Below, one piece after another: positions 1 to 8,936 of a stretch of DNA of 64,000 bases. Location of the stretch: positions 5,953 through 69,952 of the forward strand of contig CAAFLG010000064.1 in the NCBI GenBank assembly GCA_900763705.1, read 5' to 3'. A model generated the notes under the pieces. It did no database searches. It had not been told where the DNA came from and saw nothing but the letters and a program-made list of their open reading frames with translations. Every line of letters starts with the position of its first letter. Positions within the stretch are counted from its first letter, which is position 1. Position numbers and translations under genes: made by a program. Source of the DNA: an uncultured Oscillospiraceae bacterium (GTDB lineage: Bacteria > Bacillota > Clostridia > Oscillospirales > Oscillospiraceae).

Positions 1-577
1 GCTGCTCGGCCTCAACGGCATCTATGCCGCCGCGCAGTCGCGCCCCCTCCCCGCCATGCTGTGCCTGATGCTCGCTGGCCTGCTCGACGCCTTCGACGGG
101 CGCATCGCCCGCACGAAAAAGAACCGCAGCGAGGTGGAAAAGCGCTTTGGCATCCAGATCGACTCGCTCAATGACCTGGTCTGCTTTGGCGTGCTGCCCG
201 CCGCCATCGGCTGGTCGACGGGATGCAGCGCGCCGTGGTTCCTCGCCACGATGTCGTTTTTTGCGCTCTGCGCGCTCATCCGCCTCGCCTATTTCAACGT
301 GACGGAGGAGGAGCGGCAGGACAAGACAAACGAGAACCGCCGCTATTACCTCGGCCTTCCGGTCACGTCCTCGGCCTTCGTCATGCCGTTTTTCTACCTG
401 CTCGCGCTCTATGCCGGCAGAAACGCCGCTATCCTTTATGCCATCGGGGCGTTTTTGCTCGGCGTGCTCTACATTTCGCCCCTGCGCATCAAAAAGATCG
501 GGCTGCGCGGCGTCGCGCTGCTCTCCGCCGTCGGCCTTGCCGAATTTGCCGCGCTGGTGCACATGATCCGGGCGTAA
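1..577 (+). CDS. pssA: CDP-diacylglycerol--serine O-phosphatidyltransferase, 5'-truncated
   Basis: The gene is cut by the left edge; the first whole codon is at base 2. The product belongs to the CDP-alcohol phosphotransferase family and would transfer the phosphatidyl group from CDP-diacylglycerol to serine in the membrane. The family signature DG-x2-AR-x(n)-G-x3-D-x3-D is visible as DGRIAR, then GIQIDSLND. Several hydrophobic segments follow (around FLATMSFFALCALIRLAYF, the PVTSSAFVMPFFYLLALYA stretch and the C-terminal ALLSAVGLAEFAALVHM). An internal ATG at 56 is inside the conserved domain and is not the true start. A hairpin and T-run follow directly. Assignment to PssA rather than PgsA rests on the serine-type spacing of the motif and is likely but not certain. 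Confidence 0.85.
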   Translation, partial: LLGLNGIYAAAQSRPLPAMLCLMLAGLLDAFDGRIARTKKNRSEVEKRFGIQIDSLNDLVCFGVLPAAIGWSTGCSAPWFLATMSFFALCALIRLAYFNVTEEERQDKTNENRRYYLGLPVTSSAFVMPFFYLLALYAGRNAAILYAIGAFLLGVLYISPLRIKKIGLRGVALLSAVGLAEFAALVHMIRA

Positions 578-600
578 TATCCCCACCAAAAAGCCGAAGG

Positions 601-632
601 AAGGGCTGAGAGAGTTCTCAGCCCTTCCTTTT
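601..632 (+). terminator. Intrinsic terminator of pssA
   Basis: Inverted repeat with arms 601-611 and 616-626 (core GGGCTGAGA / TCTCAGCCC), a four-base loop and a following CCTTTTTT run. It separates pssA from the convergent M23 gene, which ends at 634. Confidence 0.85.
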
Positions 633-633
633 T

Positions 634-1374
634 TCACTTGAGGAACGTCTCCGGGTCACAGGGCACGCCGTCCTTCGTCACGCCGAAGTGCAAATGCGCG
701 GGGATGGCGAATTCAGCGATGGACGTGCAGCCCACTGAGCCGATGACCTCGCCCGCCGAAACGTGCTGCCCCTCGCTGACCGTCGGCACGGACTGGAGGT
801 TGGAATAGATCGTCTCATACCCGCCGTCGTGCGCGATGGTCACGCTCGTGCCCATGAGGTCGTCGTCGATGACCTGCGTCACCGTGCCGCTGCACGCGGC
901 GAGCACCTGCGTGCCGACCTCGGCGGCGATGTCCACGCCGCTGTGCGTGCGCCAGTCACCGAGCGTCTCGTTGTACTTGAGCTCATCGACGGAGAAGACC
1001 GCGAGCGTCTCCCCCACAAGGGGCGCGACGACGAGGCGCGGCTCCTCGGGCGCAATGCCCGCGCTGCTCTCCGCGGCCGGGACGCTGTCCTCCACGCCCG
1101 TCGCCTCGTCCATCACGCTGATCTCCGCACTCTCTTCGGGCGGGATGAGCAAAGCATCGTCAAAGTCCGCTTCCGGCATCTCTGCCGCCTTTTCCTCCTG
1201 CGCAGGAAGCTCCACCTTTGCGCTCGCCTCCTCCGCGTCCCGATCCGTCGTGCTGCCCGGCAGCAGCGTCCAATAGCCCGCGACGGCCAGCGCCGTCACA
1301 CCGAGGAACAGGGCTATGTATAAGCCCGTCCCGCCGAAGAAATGCCGCTTTGCGCGGCCGTTCGATCCTGCCAT
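634..1374 (-). CDS. Membrane-anchored M23 (LytM) peptidase, SpoIIQ-like
   Basis: A 246-residue protein with a short basic N terminus, one transmembrane segment (around LYIALFLGVTALAVAGYW), an acidic low-complexity linker of about 90 residues and a C-terminal LytM/M23 domain. The zinc-ligand motifs HSGVD (HxxxD) and HLHFG (HxH) are both intact, so endopeptidase activity on peptidoglycan is plausible. The domain wording (GDWRTHSGVDIAAEVGT) resembles clostridial SpoIIQ, the forespore protein that pairs with SpoIIIAH across the engulfing membranes. The ATG at 1374 is preferred over an upstream in-frame start at 1422 because AAAGGA sits seven bases before it. A terminator lies between it and gpmI, so it is probably expressed on its own. 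SpoIIQ identity is an inference; the M23 call is firm. Confidence 0.85.
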   Translation of the reverse strand: MAGSNGRAKRHFFGGTGLYIALFLGVTALAVAGYWTLLPGSTTDRDAEEASAKVELPAQEEKAAEMPEADFDDALLIPPEESAEISVMDEATGVEDSVPAAESSAGIAPEEPRLVVAPLVGETLAVFSVDELKYNETLGDWRTHSGVDIAAEVGTQVLAACSGTVTQVIDDDLMGTSVTIAHDGGYETIYSNLQSVPTVSEGQHVSAGEVIGSVGCTSIAEFAIPAHLHFGVTKDGVPCDPETFLK

Positions 1375-1429
1375 GTCGTTTCCTTTCCGCCGCGCGCGTC
1401 GCGGCTCATCCAAAAGTTCCACGGAGCTG

Positions 1430-1471
1430 CAAAAAAGCTCTGACGGTAGTTTGTACCGTCAGAGCTTTTTC
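1430..1471 (-). terminator. Intrinsic terminator of the pgk-tpiA-gpmI operon
   Basis: A near-perfect hairpin with AAAAAGCTCTGACGGTA and its complement around a short loop, flanked by A and T runs, so it could act in either direction. It lies 24 bases beyond the gpmI stop codon and 56 bases before the M23 gene. Confidence 0.85.
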
Positions 1472-1494
1472 TAAACCTGTTTTGATTCGATTTT

Positions 1495-3009
1495 TCAGCG
1501 CACGATGAGCGTTCTGCCGTCCATTTCTTCGGGCTTTTCAAGGCCCATCACATCAAGAATGGTCGGGGCAATGTCGGCAAGTCTGCCGGGGCGCAGCTCG
1601 GTGCCCGCGCCGCAGAGAATGAAGGGCACGCGGTTGGTCGTGTGCGCGGTCATGGGACTCTTGCCGTCAGCCTGCAGCATCTGCTCGGCGTTGCCGTGGT
1701 CGGCGGTGATCATGGCGATGCCGCCCATCTTGAGCGTCGCGTCCACAACGCGGCCAACGCAGTCATCGACCGTTTCAACGGCCTTGACCGCCGCGTCGAA
1801 CACGCCCGTGTGACCGACCATGTCGCAGTTGGCAAAGTTGAGGATCACAACGTCGTACTTGCCGGACTCGATGCGGTCCACGCACTTGCCCGCGACCTCG
1901 TAAGCGCTCATCTCGGGCTGGAGGTCGTAGGTCGCGACCTTCGGCGAGGCGATGAGCACGCGGTCCTCGCCGGGATAGGGCTCTTCCACGCCGCCGTTGA
2001 AGAAGAACGTGACATGGGCGTACTTCTCCGTCTCGGCAATGCGCAGCTGCGTCATGCCCATCTTGCTGAGGTACTCGCCAAGGCCGTTTTTCACGCTGAT
2101 GCGCGGGAAGGCGACCAGCACGTTCGGCATCGTGGCGTCATACTCGGTGTTGCACACATAGGTGAGCGGGAAGAACTCGCGCTTGAAGCCGTCGAACGCG
2201 GGGTCGACGAAGGCGCGCGTGATCTCGCGGGCGCGGTCGGGGCGGTAGTTGAAGAAGATGACCGAGTCATTGTCGGAGATCATGCCGTCCTTGTCGCAGA
2301 CGATGGGCTCGACGAATTCGTCCGTCACGCCGTTTTTATAGCTTGCCTCAATGGCGTGGATGGGGTCGCTGTCCTGCACGCCCTCGCCGTAGACGAGCGC
2401 GTCGTAGGCGTTCTCGAGGCGGTCCCAGCGCTTGTCGCGGTCCATCGCGTAGTAGCGGCCCATAACGGTCGCGATCTTGCCGACGCCGATCTCGCGGCAC
2501 TTTTCCATGGTCTTTGCCACAAAGTCGCGTCCGGAGGTCGGGGGCGTGTCGCGCCCGTCGAGGAAGACGTGGATATACACGCGCTTGAGGCCCTTGATGT
2601 GCGCCATCTTCAAAAGCGCATAGAGGTGGTCGAGCGTGGAGTGCACGCCGCCCGTGGAATGAAGGCCGTAGAGGTGCAGCGCGGAACCTTTTTCAAGGCA
2701 GTCGTCCATCGCCTTGTTGTAGGCGGGGTTTTCAAAGAAGGTGCCGTCCTCGATGGAGCGGGTGATGCGCGGCAGGTCTTGGAACACGACGCGGCCGCCG
2801 CCGATGTTGGTGTGACCGACCTCGCTGTTGCCCATCTGGCCGTCGGGCAGACCCACGTCAAGGCCGGAGGCCGCGAGCTCGGTGTGCGCGTACTCTGCGA
2901 ACAGGCCGTCGAGCACGGGGGTGTCGGCAGCGCGGACCGCGTTGCCGACAATATCGTTGGACAGGCCGAAGCCGTCCATAATGATGAGGGTGGTCGGAGC
3001 TTTGTTCAT
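1495..3009 (-). CDS. gpmI: 2,3-bisphosphoglycerate-independent phosphoglycerate mutase
   Basis: At 504 residues this has the usual length of the Mn-dependent iPGM, which interconverts 3- and 2-phosphoglycerate in the cytoplasm. The alkaline-phosphatase-fold N terminus has the metal motif IIMDGFG, and the phosphoserine nucleophile lies in GQMGNSEVGHTNIG. The metal-binding DHGNAE and the HT near the C terminus are present (ITADHGNAEQM, MTAHTTN). The gene is third in a minus-strand operon after pgk and tpiA, with 19 bases to the tpiA stop and AAGGGAG before the ATG. The operon terminates in the hairpin at 1430-1471. Confidence 0.97.
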   Translation of the reverse strand: MNKAPTTLIIMDGFGLSNDIVGNAVRAADTPVLDGLFAEYAHTELAASGLDVGLPDGQMGNSEVGHTNIGGGRVVFQDLPRITRSIEDGTFFENPAYNKAMDDCLEKGSALHLYGLHSTGGVHSTLDHLYALLKMAHIKGLKRVYIHVFLDGRDTPPTSGRDFVAKTMEKCREIGVGKIATVMGRYYAMDRDKRWDRLENAYDALVYGEGVQDSDPIHAIEASYKNGVTDEFVEPIVCDKDGMISDNDSVIFFNYRPDRAREITRAFVDPAFDGFKREFFPLTYVCNTEYDATMPNVLVAFPRISVKNGLGEYLSKMGMTQLRIAETEKYAHVTFFFNGGVEEPYPGEDRVLIASPKVATYDLQPEMSAYEVAGKCVDRIESGKYDVVILNFANCDMVGHTGVFDAAVKAVETVDDCVGRVVDATLKMGGIAMITADHGNAEQMLQADGKSPMTAHTTNRVPFILCGAGTELRPGRLADIAPTILDVMGLEKPEEMDGRTLIVR

Positions 3010-3028
3010 AAATGGTCTCCCTTTCTGC

Positions 3029-3802
3029 TCAGTCCTGATTGGCAGCGTGAACGATCTCCATCAGCGATTGAGCCTGCAGCGACGCGCCGCCGATCAGGCC
3101 GCCGTCGATATCCTCGTGCGAGAGCAGCTCGCGGGCGTTTTCCGGCTTCATCGAGCCGCCGTACTGGATGGTCACGCTGCGTGCCACGCGCGCGCCGTAC
3201 TGCGCGCGGATCAGCGCGCGGATGGCAGAGCAGACCTCGCTCGCCTGCTCGCTCGTGGCGGTCTTGCCCGTGCCGATGGCCCAGATGGGCTCATAGGCGA
3301 TGACGCAGCGGCGCATCTGCTCGGCGCCCACGCCGGCAAGCGCGCTTTTGACCTGAAGGGCGATGAGCTCCATCGTCACGCCCATCTCACGCTGGGTGAG
3401 ACTCTCGCCCACGCAGATGATCGGGTTCAGGCCGGCATTCAGCGCGGCGTGGACCTTCTTGTTCACGATCTCGTCCGTTTCGCCGAAGAGGGCGCGGCGC
3501 TCGCTGTGGCCGACGATGACGTAGCGCACGCCGAGGTCGGCGAGCATATCGGCGGAGATCTCGCCGGTGTAGGCGCCGCTCTTTTCAAAGTAGATGTTCT
3601 GCGCGCCGACGGCGATGCGGCTGTCCTTGAAGGCGCGCACGGCGGCGGAGAGATCGGCCGCGGGCACGCACACGACGATGTCGCACCACTTGGTCTTGGG
3701 AAGGATGGCCTTGAACTCTTCGGCAAAGGCCTTGGTCTCGCTGGGGGTCTTGTTCATTTTCCAGTTGCCTGCGATAATGGTCTTACGGTATCTGCGATTC
3801 AT
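3029..3802 (-). CDS. tpiA: Triosephosphate isomerase
   Basis: A full-length 257-residue TIM that interconverts dihydroxyacetone phosphate and glyceraldehyde 3-phosphate. The catalytic lysine is in GNWKMN, the catalytic histidine in VIVGHSERR, and the catalytic glutamate in AYEPIWAIGTGKTA. The phosphate-binding end (GGSMKPEN, DGGLIGGASL) is conserved. AGGAG precedes the ATG. It lies between pgk and gpmI, an arrangement common in Firmicutes, although gapA and eno are not in the window. Confidence 0.98.
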   Translation of the reverse strand: MNRRYRKTIIAGNWKMNKTPSETKAFAEEFKAILPKTKWCDIVVCVPAADLSAAVRAFKDSRIAVGAQNIYFEKSGAYTGEISADMLADLGVRYVIVGHSERRALFGETDEIVNKKVHAALNAGLNPIICVGESLTQREMGVTMELIALQVKSALAGVGAEQMRRCVIAYEPIWAIGTGKTATSEQASEVCSAIRALIRAQYGARVARSVTIQYGGSMKPENARELLSHEDIDGGLIGGASLQAQSLMEIVHAANQD

Positions 3803-3860
3803 GTTGGGTCTTTTCTCCTGTTACTACTATAAAGAATCAAAAGTTGCGGGGTTACTTTTT

Positions 3861-5129
3861 TTACTTGTCGAGCAGGCACGCAACGCCTGGAAGCTCCTTG
3901 CCCTCAAGGAACTCGAGCGACGCGCCGCCGCCGGTGGAGATGTGCGTGATCTTGTCGGCAAAGCCGAGCTGCTCGGCTGCTGCCGCGCTGTCGCCGCCGC
4001 CGATGATGGTGACAGCGCCGCTCTCGGCGAGGGCCTTGGCCATGGCCTTGGTGCCGTTTGCAAAGGCCGGGAACTCGAAAACGCCCATGGGGCCGTTCCA
4101 CACGATCGTGCCCGCGCCCTTGGTGGCAGAGCAGAAGAGCTCGATGGTCTCAGGGCCGATGTCCATGCCCATCATGTCCGCGGGGATGTGCATCGCGTCG
4201 ACGACGTGGGGCTCGGCGTCCGCCGCGAATTCCTTCGCCGCGACCGCGTCGACCGGCAGCAGGAGCTTCACGCCCTTTGCCTTGGCCTTTTCGATCATTT
4301 CAAGCGCGTAGGCGCACTTGTCTTCTTCGAGAAGGGACTTGCCGATCTCGCCGCCCTGCGCCTTGGAGAAGGTGTAGGACATGCCGCCGCCGATGATGAC
4401 GGTATCGGCCTTGTCGAGGAGGTTGTTGATGACGGCGATCTTGTCGCTGACCTTCGCCCCGCCGAGCACGGCGACGAACGGGCGCTTGGGATCATCGAGC
4501 GCCTTGCCCATGACCTCAAGCTCCTTGGCGACAAGAAGACCCGAAACGGCGGGAAGATAGGCAGCGACGCCGGCGGTGGAAGCGTGGGCGCGGTGCACCG
4601 TGCCGAAAGCATCGGATACGTACAGCTCCGCCATGGAGGCGAGGGCCTTTGCAAGCGCGGGGTCGTTCTTCGTCTCGCCCGGTTCAAAGCGGGTATTTTC
4701 AAGCAGCATGATCTCGCCGCCCTTGAGCGCCGCGGCCTTGGCCTTGGCATCCTCGCCGACCACGTCGCGGGCAAAGATGACGGGCTTGCCGAGAAGCTCG
4801 GAAAGATGCGCCGCCACGGGCGCGAGCGTCAGCTTTTCAAGCGACTTTTTCCACTTTTCCTCCGTGAGCGTTGCGGGGTCCTTGCCCTTTTCGGTCTGCT
4901 TTTTCACCCACTTTTCAAACTTCGGCTCGGGCTTGCCGAGGTGCGAGCAGGCGATCACGGCCGCGCCGTGGTCGAGAAGATAGCGAATGGTCGGCAGCGC
5001 CGCCACGATGCGCTTATCGGACGTGATCGCGCCGGTCTCCTTGTCCTGCGGGACGTTGAAGTCGCAGCGCAGCAGCACCTTTTTCCCGCTCACGTCCACA
5101 TCGCAGACAGTCTTTTTATTATAGTTCAT
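3861..5129 (-). CDS. pgk: Phosphoglycerate kinase with a lysine-rich insertion
   Basis: Transfers the acyl phosphate of 1,3-bisphosphoglycerate to ADP. At 422 residues it is about 25 longer than typical bacterial PGK. The substrate-binding RCDFNVP (residues 21-27), SHLGKP (62-67), [15 protein letters not shown], the hinge region and the nucleotide-binding GGGDSAAA and [11 protein letters not shown] are all present. The extra length is an insertion at roughly residues 68-100 that is rich in lysine and glutamate, directly after SHLGKP, a place where family members vary in length. GAGGAGGA precedes the ATG. It is the first gene of the operon with tpiA and gpmI; no clear promoter was found in the 67 bases upstream. 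Confidence 0.97.
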   Translation of the reverse strand: MNYNKKTVCDVDVSGKKVLLRCDFNVPQDKETGAITSDKRIVAALPTIRYLLDHGAAVIACSHLGKPEPKFEKWVKKQTEKGKDPATLTEEKWKKSLEKLTLAPVAAHLSELLGKPVIFARDVVGEDAKAKAAALKGGEIMLLENTRFEPGETKNDPALAKALASMAELYVSDAFGTVHRAHASTAGVAAYLPAVSGLLVAKELEVMGKALDDPKRPFVAVLGGAKVSDKIAVINNLLDKADTVIIGGGMSYTFSKAQGGEIGKSLLEEDKCAYALEMIEKAKAKGVKLLLPVDAVAAKEFAADAEPHVVDAMHIPADMMGMDIGPETIELFCSATKGAGTIVWNGPMGVFEFPAFANGTKAMAKALAESGAVTIIGGGDSAAAAEQLGFADKITHISTGGGASLEFLEGKELPGVACLLDK

Positions 5130-5196
5130 GTCAGTTCCTCCTCATAACGATACAGATACGATTTGGCTACTCGATTGTTGAAACGAAACCGTTTCC

Positions 5197-5691
5197 CTAT
5201 GGTGTTTCCAGCATCTCGCCCTCGTGCTTGAGGCCGGGAAAGTCGGTCTGCCGCAGCGCCTCATAGGTCAGGACCGCCACGGAGTTGGAAAGATTCAGGC
5301 TGCGCGCCTCTGCGCGCATCGGAAGGCGGATGCAGCGCTCATAGTGCGCCGTGCGGAAGTCCTCGGGAAGGCCCGCCGTCTCTTTGCCGAAAAAGAGCCA
5401 GCAGCCGTCCTCAAATTCCGCCCGGCAGTAGTCCTGAGGCGCCTTGGTCGTGGCGAGCCAGCAGCTTCGCTCCGCTTCGGGGTGCTTTGCAAAAAGATCC
5501 GCCAGATCTTCATACACGCTGATATCCACAAGATACCAGTAGTCCAGTCCCGCGCGCTTGACGGCGTGGTCGGAAATGTCGAACCCGAGGGGCTTGATAA
5601 GGTGCAGATGCGCCCCCGTTGCCGCACAGGTGCGCGCGATATTGCCGCAGTTCTGCGGGATCTCCGGCTCCACGAGCACGATGTTGAGCAT
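5197..5691 (-). CDS. trmL: tRNA (cytidine(34)-2'-O)-methyltransferase
   Basis: A 164-residue SPOUT methyltransferase, the usual TrmL size, that would 2'-O-methylate the wobble base of tRNA-Leu isoacceptors using SAM. The N-terminal MLNIVLVEPEIPQNCGNIAR, the middle LFFGKETAGLP and the C-terminal knot motif IRLPMRAEARSLNLSNSVAV are typical. A longer frame extends upstream to 5751, but GGAGGAG positioned before the ATG at 5691 fixes the start. The gene is divergent from the GlmU-like gene, with its own promoter at 5723-5751. Confidence 0.93.
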   Translation of the reverse strand: MLNIVLVEPEIPQNCGNIARTCAATGAHLHLIKPLGFDISDHAVKRAGLDYWYLVDISVYEDLADLFAKHPEAERSCWLATTKAPQDYCRAEFEDGCWLFFGKETAGLPEDFRTAHYERCIRLPMRAEARSLNLSNSVAVLTYEALRQTDFPGLKHEGEMLETP

Positions 5692-5722
5692 GATAGCGTC
5701 TCCTCCACGCGAAAGTTTAATC

Positions 5723-5751
5723 ATTGTACCGCAAAAATATTGCGAATTCAA
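5723..5751 (-). promoter_or_regulatory. Promoter of trmL
   Basis: On the minus strand TTGAAT (5751-5746) and TACAAT (5728-5723) are separated by 17 bases, a good sigma-A pattern, 32 bases upstream of the trmL start codon. Confidence 0.7.
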
Positions 5752-5843
5752 CCTAAAATACAGCCTTTTGAAACGAATTTTCCAAAACGAAAAAAGGTGG
5801 AGGACGAAAACAAAAAAACTTTTACCTTTTTTGCAGGAAAAGG

Positions 5844-5871
5844 TGGATTTTTTGTTTCTCTTTGGTATAAT
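5844..5871 (+). promoter_or_regulatory. Promoter of the glmU-like/prs operon
   Basis: A perfect TATAAT at 5866-5871, with only a weak -35 candidate (TGGATT at 5844-5849, spacer 16). It lies 41 bases before the ATG at 5913, in the 221-base gap between divergent starts. Confidence 0.55.
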
Positions 5872-5912
5872 ACCCGTTAAGAAGGACTATTTTATGAAAG
5901 GAGCTCACTCCG

Positions 5913-7049
5913 ATGGATCAGAAGCTGGCCGTCCTGTTCATGCCGGACGATATGACGCTGACAAAAGAGAACACACCGCTGATGCTAAGGCCCATCCTGT
6001 TCTGCCCCATCCTCACATGGATGATCGACGAACTGATGGGACAGGGCGTTGAGCGGTTTTTTATTGTATCCGATGTGCGCGCGCACGATGTGATGCGCCC
6101 CTACATCTCCGAAAAGGCCGACGTCACCTATGTGGACGGGGCAAAGCACGGCGAAGAGCTGTTGAAGCTCCTCAAGGGCGAAAAGGGCAGCGTTCTCATC
6201 GTCAACGGCGCGGTGCTGCCCGTGGGCATCTTCTCCGGCGGCGCGGTCTATTCGGCGGATGCCAAGGAGTGCTGCAAGGTACTCAAAGAGCACGGCGCGT
6301 TCGCGGCCTTCCCCGCGGGGGCCGAGATCTCGAAGGGCTTCCTCCCCGTCGGCGACGAGGAAGAGCTTCGCTCGGCACAGGATATGTGCCGCCGCAAGAT
6401 CGCGGACAAGCACTTTGCCGCGGGCGTTTCCATCATGGACCCCAACAACACCTACATTGACCCCCGCGTGACGATCGGCAGCGGCACGGTCATCCTCCCC
6501 GGCACGATCCTGCGCGGCAGGACGGTCATCGGCAAGAACTGCACCATCGGCCCGAACGCCATGATCCGCGACTGCACGGTCGGCGACGAGACGGAGGTGA
6601 ACGCCTCGCAGCTCAATGAGAGCACCGTCGGCAGCCATACGACGGTCGGCCCCTTTGCCTATGTGCGCCCGCACTCGACGATCTGCGACCATGTCAAGGT
6701 CGGCGACTTTGTCGAGATCAAAAACAGCGTCATCGGCAACGGCACGAAGATCTCGCACCTGACCTACATCGGCGACAGCGACTGCGGCGAGCGCATCAAC
6801 TTCGGCTGCGGCACGGTGACGACGAATTACGACGGCTTCAAGAAGTTCCGCTGCACGATCGGCGACGACGCCTTCATCGGCTGCAACACCAACCTCATCG
6901 CGCCCGTCACGGTGGGCAAGGGAAGCTACATCGCCGCCGGCTCCACCATCACCGACGAGGTGCCCGAAAACGCGCTGGCGCTGGCCCGCTCGCGTCAGGT
7001 CAACAAGCCCGGCTGGGCGGAAGTCTGGCGCGAAGCGCACAAGAAGTAA
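5913..7049 (+). CDS. GlmU-like protein: acetyltransferase half intact, uridyltransferase half degenerate
   Basis: A 378-residue protein, where bifunctional GlmU is about 450. The C-terminal left-handed beta-helix (hexapeptide repeats from about residue 185) carries the glucosamine-1-phosphate acetyltransferase residues: the arginine of YVRPHSTI, the lysine of VEIKNSVIG, the catalytic histidine and tyrosine of SHLTYIGD, and NYDG. The N-terminal part (about 180 residues) has no LAAGxGTRM nucleotide-binding loop and begins instead with LAVLFMPDDMTL. It still keeps domain-like strands such as SVLIVNGAVLPV. The likely role is acetylation in UDP-GlcNAc synthesis with the uridyl transfer done elsewhere, or a sugar acetyltransferase of other specificity. 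AAAGGAG precedes the ATG. prs follows after 41 bases. Confidence 0.8.
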   Translation: MDQKLAVLFMPDDMTLTKENTPLMLRPILFCPILTWMIDELMGQGVERFFIVSDVRAHDVMRPYISEKADVTYVDGAKHGEELLKLLKGEKGSVLIVNGAVLPVGIFSGGAVYSADAKECCKVLKEHGAFAAFPAGAEISKGFLPVGDEEELRSAQDMCRRKIADKHFAAGVSIMDPNNTYIDPRVTIGSGTVILPGTILRGRTVIGKNCTIGPNAMIRDCTVGDETEVNASQLNESTVGSHTTVGPFAYVRPHSTICDHVKVGDFVEIKNSVIGNGTKISHLTYIGDSDCGERINFGCGTVTTNYDGFKKFRCTIGDDAFIGCNTNLIAPVTVGKGSYIAAGSTITDEVPENALALARSRQVNKPGWAEVWREAHKK

Positions 7050-7090
7050 GCAACTACAGAAAATTTTTATAAAAAGAGGAGTACATCATC

Positions 7091-8059
7091 ATGATCTCTC
7101 ACGGCAAGGACATCAAAATTTTCACCGGTAACGCAAACCCCAAGCTCGCAGAAAGCATCTGCAAGATCATCGGCACCAAGCTCGGCGAGAGCGAGGTCAA
7201 GAGCTTTGCCGACGGCGAGGCTTCCGTCTCCCTGTACGAGACCGTGCGCGGCAGCGACGTGTTCCTCGTTCAGTCCACCTGCAAGCCCGTCAACGACAGC
7301 CTGATGGAGCTTCTCATCATGGTCGACGCCTGCCGCCGCGCTTCTGCCGGCCGCATCACCGCCGTCATGCCCTACTTCGGCTATGCCCGTCAGGACCGCA
7401 AGGCCAAGAGCCGCGACCCCATCTCCGCCAAGCTCGTCGCCAACATGCTCGTCGCCGCCGGCGTTGACCGCGTGCTGACGATGGACCTGCACGCCAACCA
7501 GATCCAGGGCTTCTTCGACATTCCCGTGGATAACCTCTTCGGCAACCCCATCTTCGTCGATTACTACGCCAAGAAGTTCGGCTCCGCCTGCGAGGACATG
7601 GTCGTTGTCTCTCCCGACGTTGGCTCCGTCGCCCGCGCCCGTACCTTCGCCCAGAAGCTGCACATGAACCTCGCCATCGTCGACAAGCGCCGCCAGAAGG
7701 CCAACCAGTGCGAGGTCATGAACGTCATCGGCGACGTGGCCGGCAAGGAGTGCATCCTCTTCGACGATATGGTCGATACCGCCGGTTCCCTCTGCAACGC
7801 GGCCAAGGCCATCGTTGAAGTCGGCGGCGCGAAGAAGGTCTACGCCTGCGCGTCCCACGGCGTGCTCTCCGGCCCCGCGCTCGAGCGCCTGGCCGCGAGC
7901 AGCATCGAGGAGCTGGCCCTGCTCGACACCATCCCCGCCCCTGCCGGCGAGGACGAGCTCAAGAAGTCCCGCATCAAGTACCTGACCGTCGCGCCCATGT
8001 TCGCCGAGGCGATCGAGCGCACCTATCAGGAGATCTCCATCGCGAATCTCTTCAACTAA
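7091..8059 (+). CDS. prs: Ribose-phosphate pyrophosphokinase
   Basis: A 322-residue PRPP synthetase making phosphoribosyl pyrophosphate from ribose 5-phosphate and ATP for nucleotide, histidine and tryptophan synthesis. Visible are the ATP-binding YFGYARQDRK, the metal histidine in TMDLHANQIQGFF, the flexible-loop residues VDKRRQKAN and the PRPP-binding loop FDDMVDTAGS. The start ATG has AGGAG ten bases upstream. The gene follows the GlmU-like gene and precedes pth and mfd, a classic Firmicutes order. Codon use is more C-ending and biased than in its neighbours, as expected for high expression. Confidence 0.98.
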   Translation: MISHGKDIKIFTGNANPKLAESICKIIGTKLGESEVKSFADGEASVSLYETVRGSDVFLVQSTCKPVNDSLMELLIMVDACRRASAGRITAVMPYFGYARQDRKAKSRDPISAKLVANMLVAAGVDRVLTMDLHANQIQGFFDIPVDNLFGNPIFVDYYAKKFGSACEDMVVVSPDVGSVARARTFAQKLHMNLAIVDKRRQKANQCEVMNVIGDVAGKECILFDDMVDTAGSLCNAAKAIVEVGGAKKVYACASHGVLSGPALERLAASSIEELALLDTIPAPAGEDELKKSRIKYLTVAPMFAEAIERTYQEISIANLFN

Positions 8060-8100
8060 CATGACGCCGTTCCCCGCCGCGCGCGGGGAGGCGACAACCG

Positions 8101-8135
8101 GGAGGGATATCTCGTGCGCGAGATATCCCTCCTTT
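8101..8135 (+). terminator. Hairpin after prs
   Basis: Perfect 14-base arms (8101-8114 and 8119-8132) with a four-base loop, followed by only TTT. It could be a partial terminator or an mRNA-stabilising hairpin between prs and pth. Confidence 0.6.
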
Positions 8136-8211
8136 CCGCCCACACGAAAAAAGCGGCGCGGCGCGCCGCCAGAACCCTCCCCCAACGGGGAAATGATCGA
8201 GGATAATTCTT

Positions 8212-8793
8212 ATGATTTTCAAAAGATCCGGCCCGCCGGAATGGCTCTTAGTCTGTTTGGGCAATTACGGCAAGGAATATGAAAACACCCGCCACAACGT
8301 CGGCTTCATGGCCGCGGAACGGCTCATCGACAAGCGCGATCTGCGCTGCAACCGGCTGCGCTTCCGCTCGCTGACCGAGGTCATCGACCTTGGCGGCGCG
8401 AACGTGCTTTTGATGATGCCGCAGACGTACATGAACCTCTCCGGCGAGGCCGTCGGCGAGGCGGCGCGCTTCTACAAAATTCCCGCCGACCACGTCATCG
8501 TCATCTCTGATGACATCTCCCTGCCGCTGGGCAAGGTCCGCGTGCGCGCAAGCGGCAGCGCGGGCGGCCACAACGGTCTCAAGAACATCATCGCCCACCT
8601 CGGCACCGACGCTTTCCCGCGCGTGAAGGTCGGCGTCGGCGCGCCGGAGCACGACATTGTCGACTGGGTCATCGGCCCCTTCACGGCGAGTGAGCGCAAG
8701 GTCGTAGACGGCGTGCTCGACCGCGTGCTCGAGGCCGTCGAGTGCATTATCACAGACGGAGTGCTCGCCGCGCAGAACCGCTGCAACGGCTGA
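8212..8793 (+). CDS. pth: Peptidyl-tRNA hydrolase
   Basis: A 193-residue Pth that recycles peptidyl-tRNA by ester cleavage. Catalytic and binding residues are recognisable: LGNYGKEYENTRHNVG holds the catalytic histidine, PQTYMNLSG the tRNA-binding asparagine, ISDDISLPLGKVRVR the aspartate and GSAGGHNGLKNI the second asparagine. The upstream GAGGAT site is modest. It lies between prs and mfd, with 143 bases to the Mfd start. Confidence 0.95.
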   Translation: MIFKRSGPPEWLLVCLGNYGKEYENTRHNVGFMAAERLIDKRDLRCNRLRFRSLTEVIDLGGANVLLMMPQTYMNLSGEAVGEAARFYKIPADHVIVISDDISLPLGKVRVRASGSAGGHNGLKNIIAHLGTDAFPRVKVGVGAPEHDIVDWVIGPFTASERKVVDGVLDRVLEAVECIITDGVLAAQNRCNG

Positions 8794-8826
8794 TACCTCC
8801 CGGCGCGAAAATTTATAAAATCGCCA

Positions 8827-8854
8827 TAGACTTTTTGCGAAAAGCTCATATAAT
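8827..8854 (+). promoter_or_regulatory. Promoter of mfd
   Basis: TAGACT (8827-8832), a 16-base spacer and a perfect TATAAT (8849-8854), located 83 bases before the mfd start codon. Confidence 0.6.
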
Positions 8855-8936
8855 ATCATCATAATACTTTCGGGTGCGACCCGCCGCGTGCGCGGCGGAT
8901 CGGCCCTTTTGCGCGTTGCGGAAGGAGGGGAACGGC

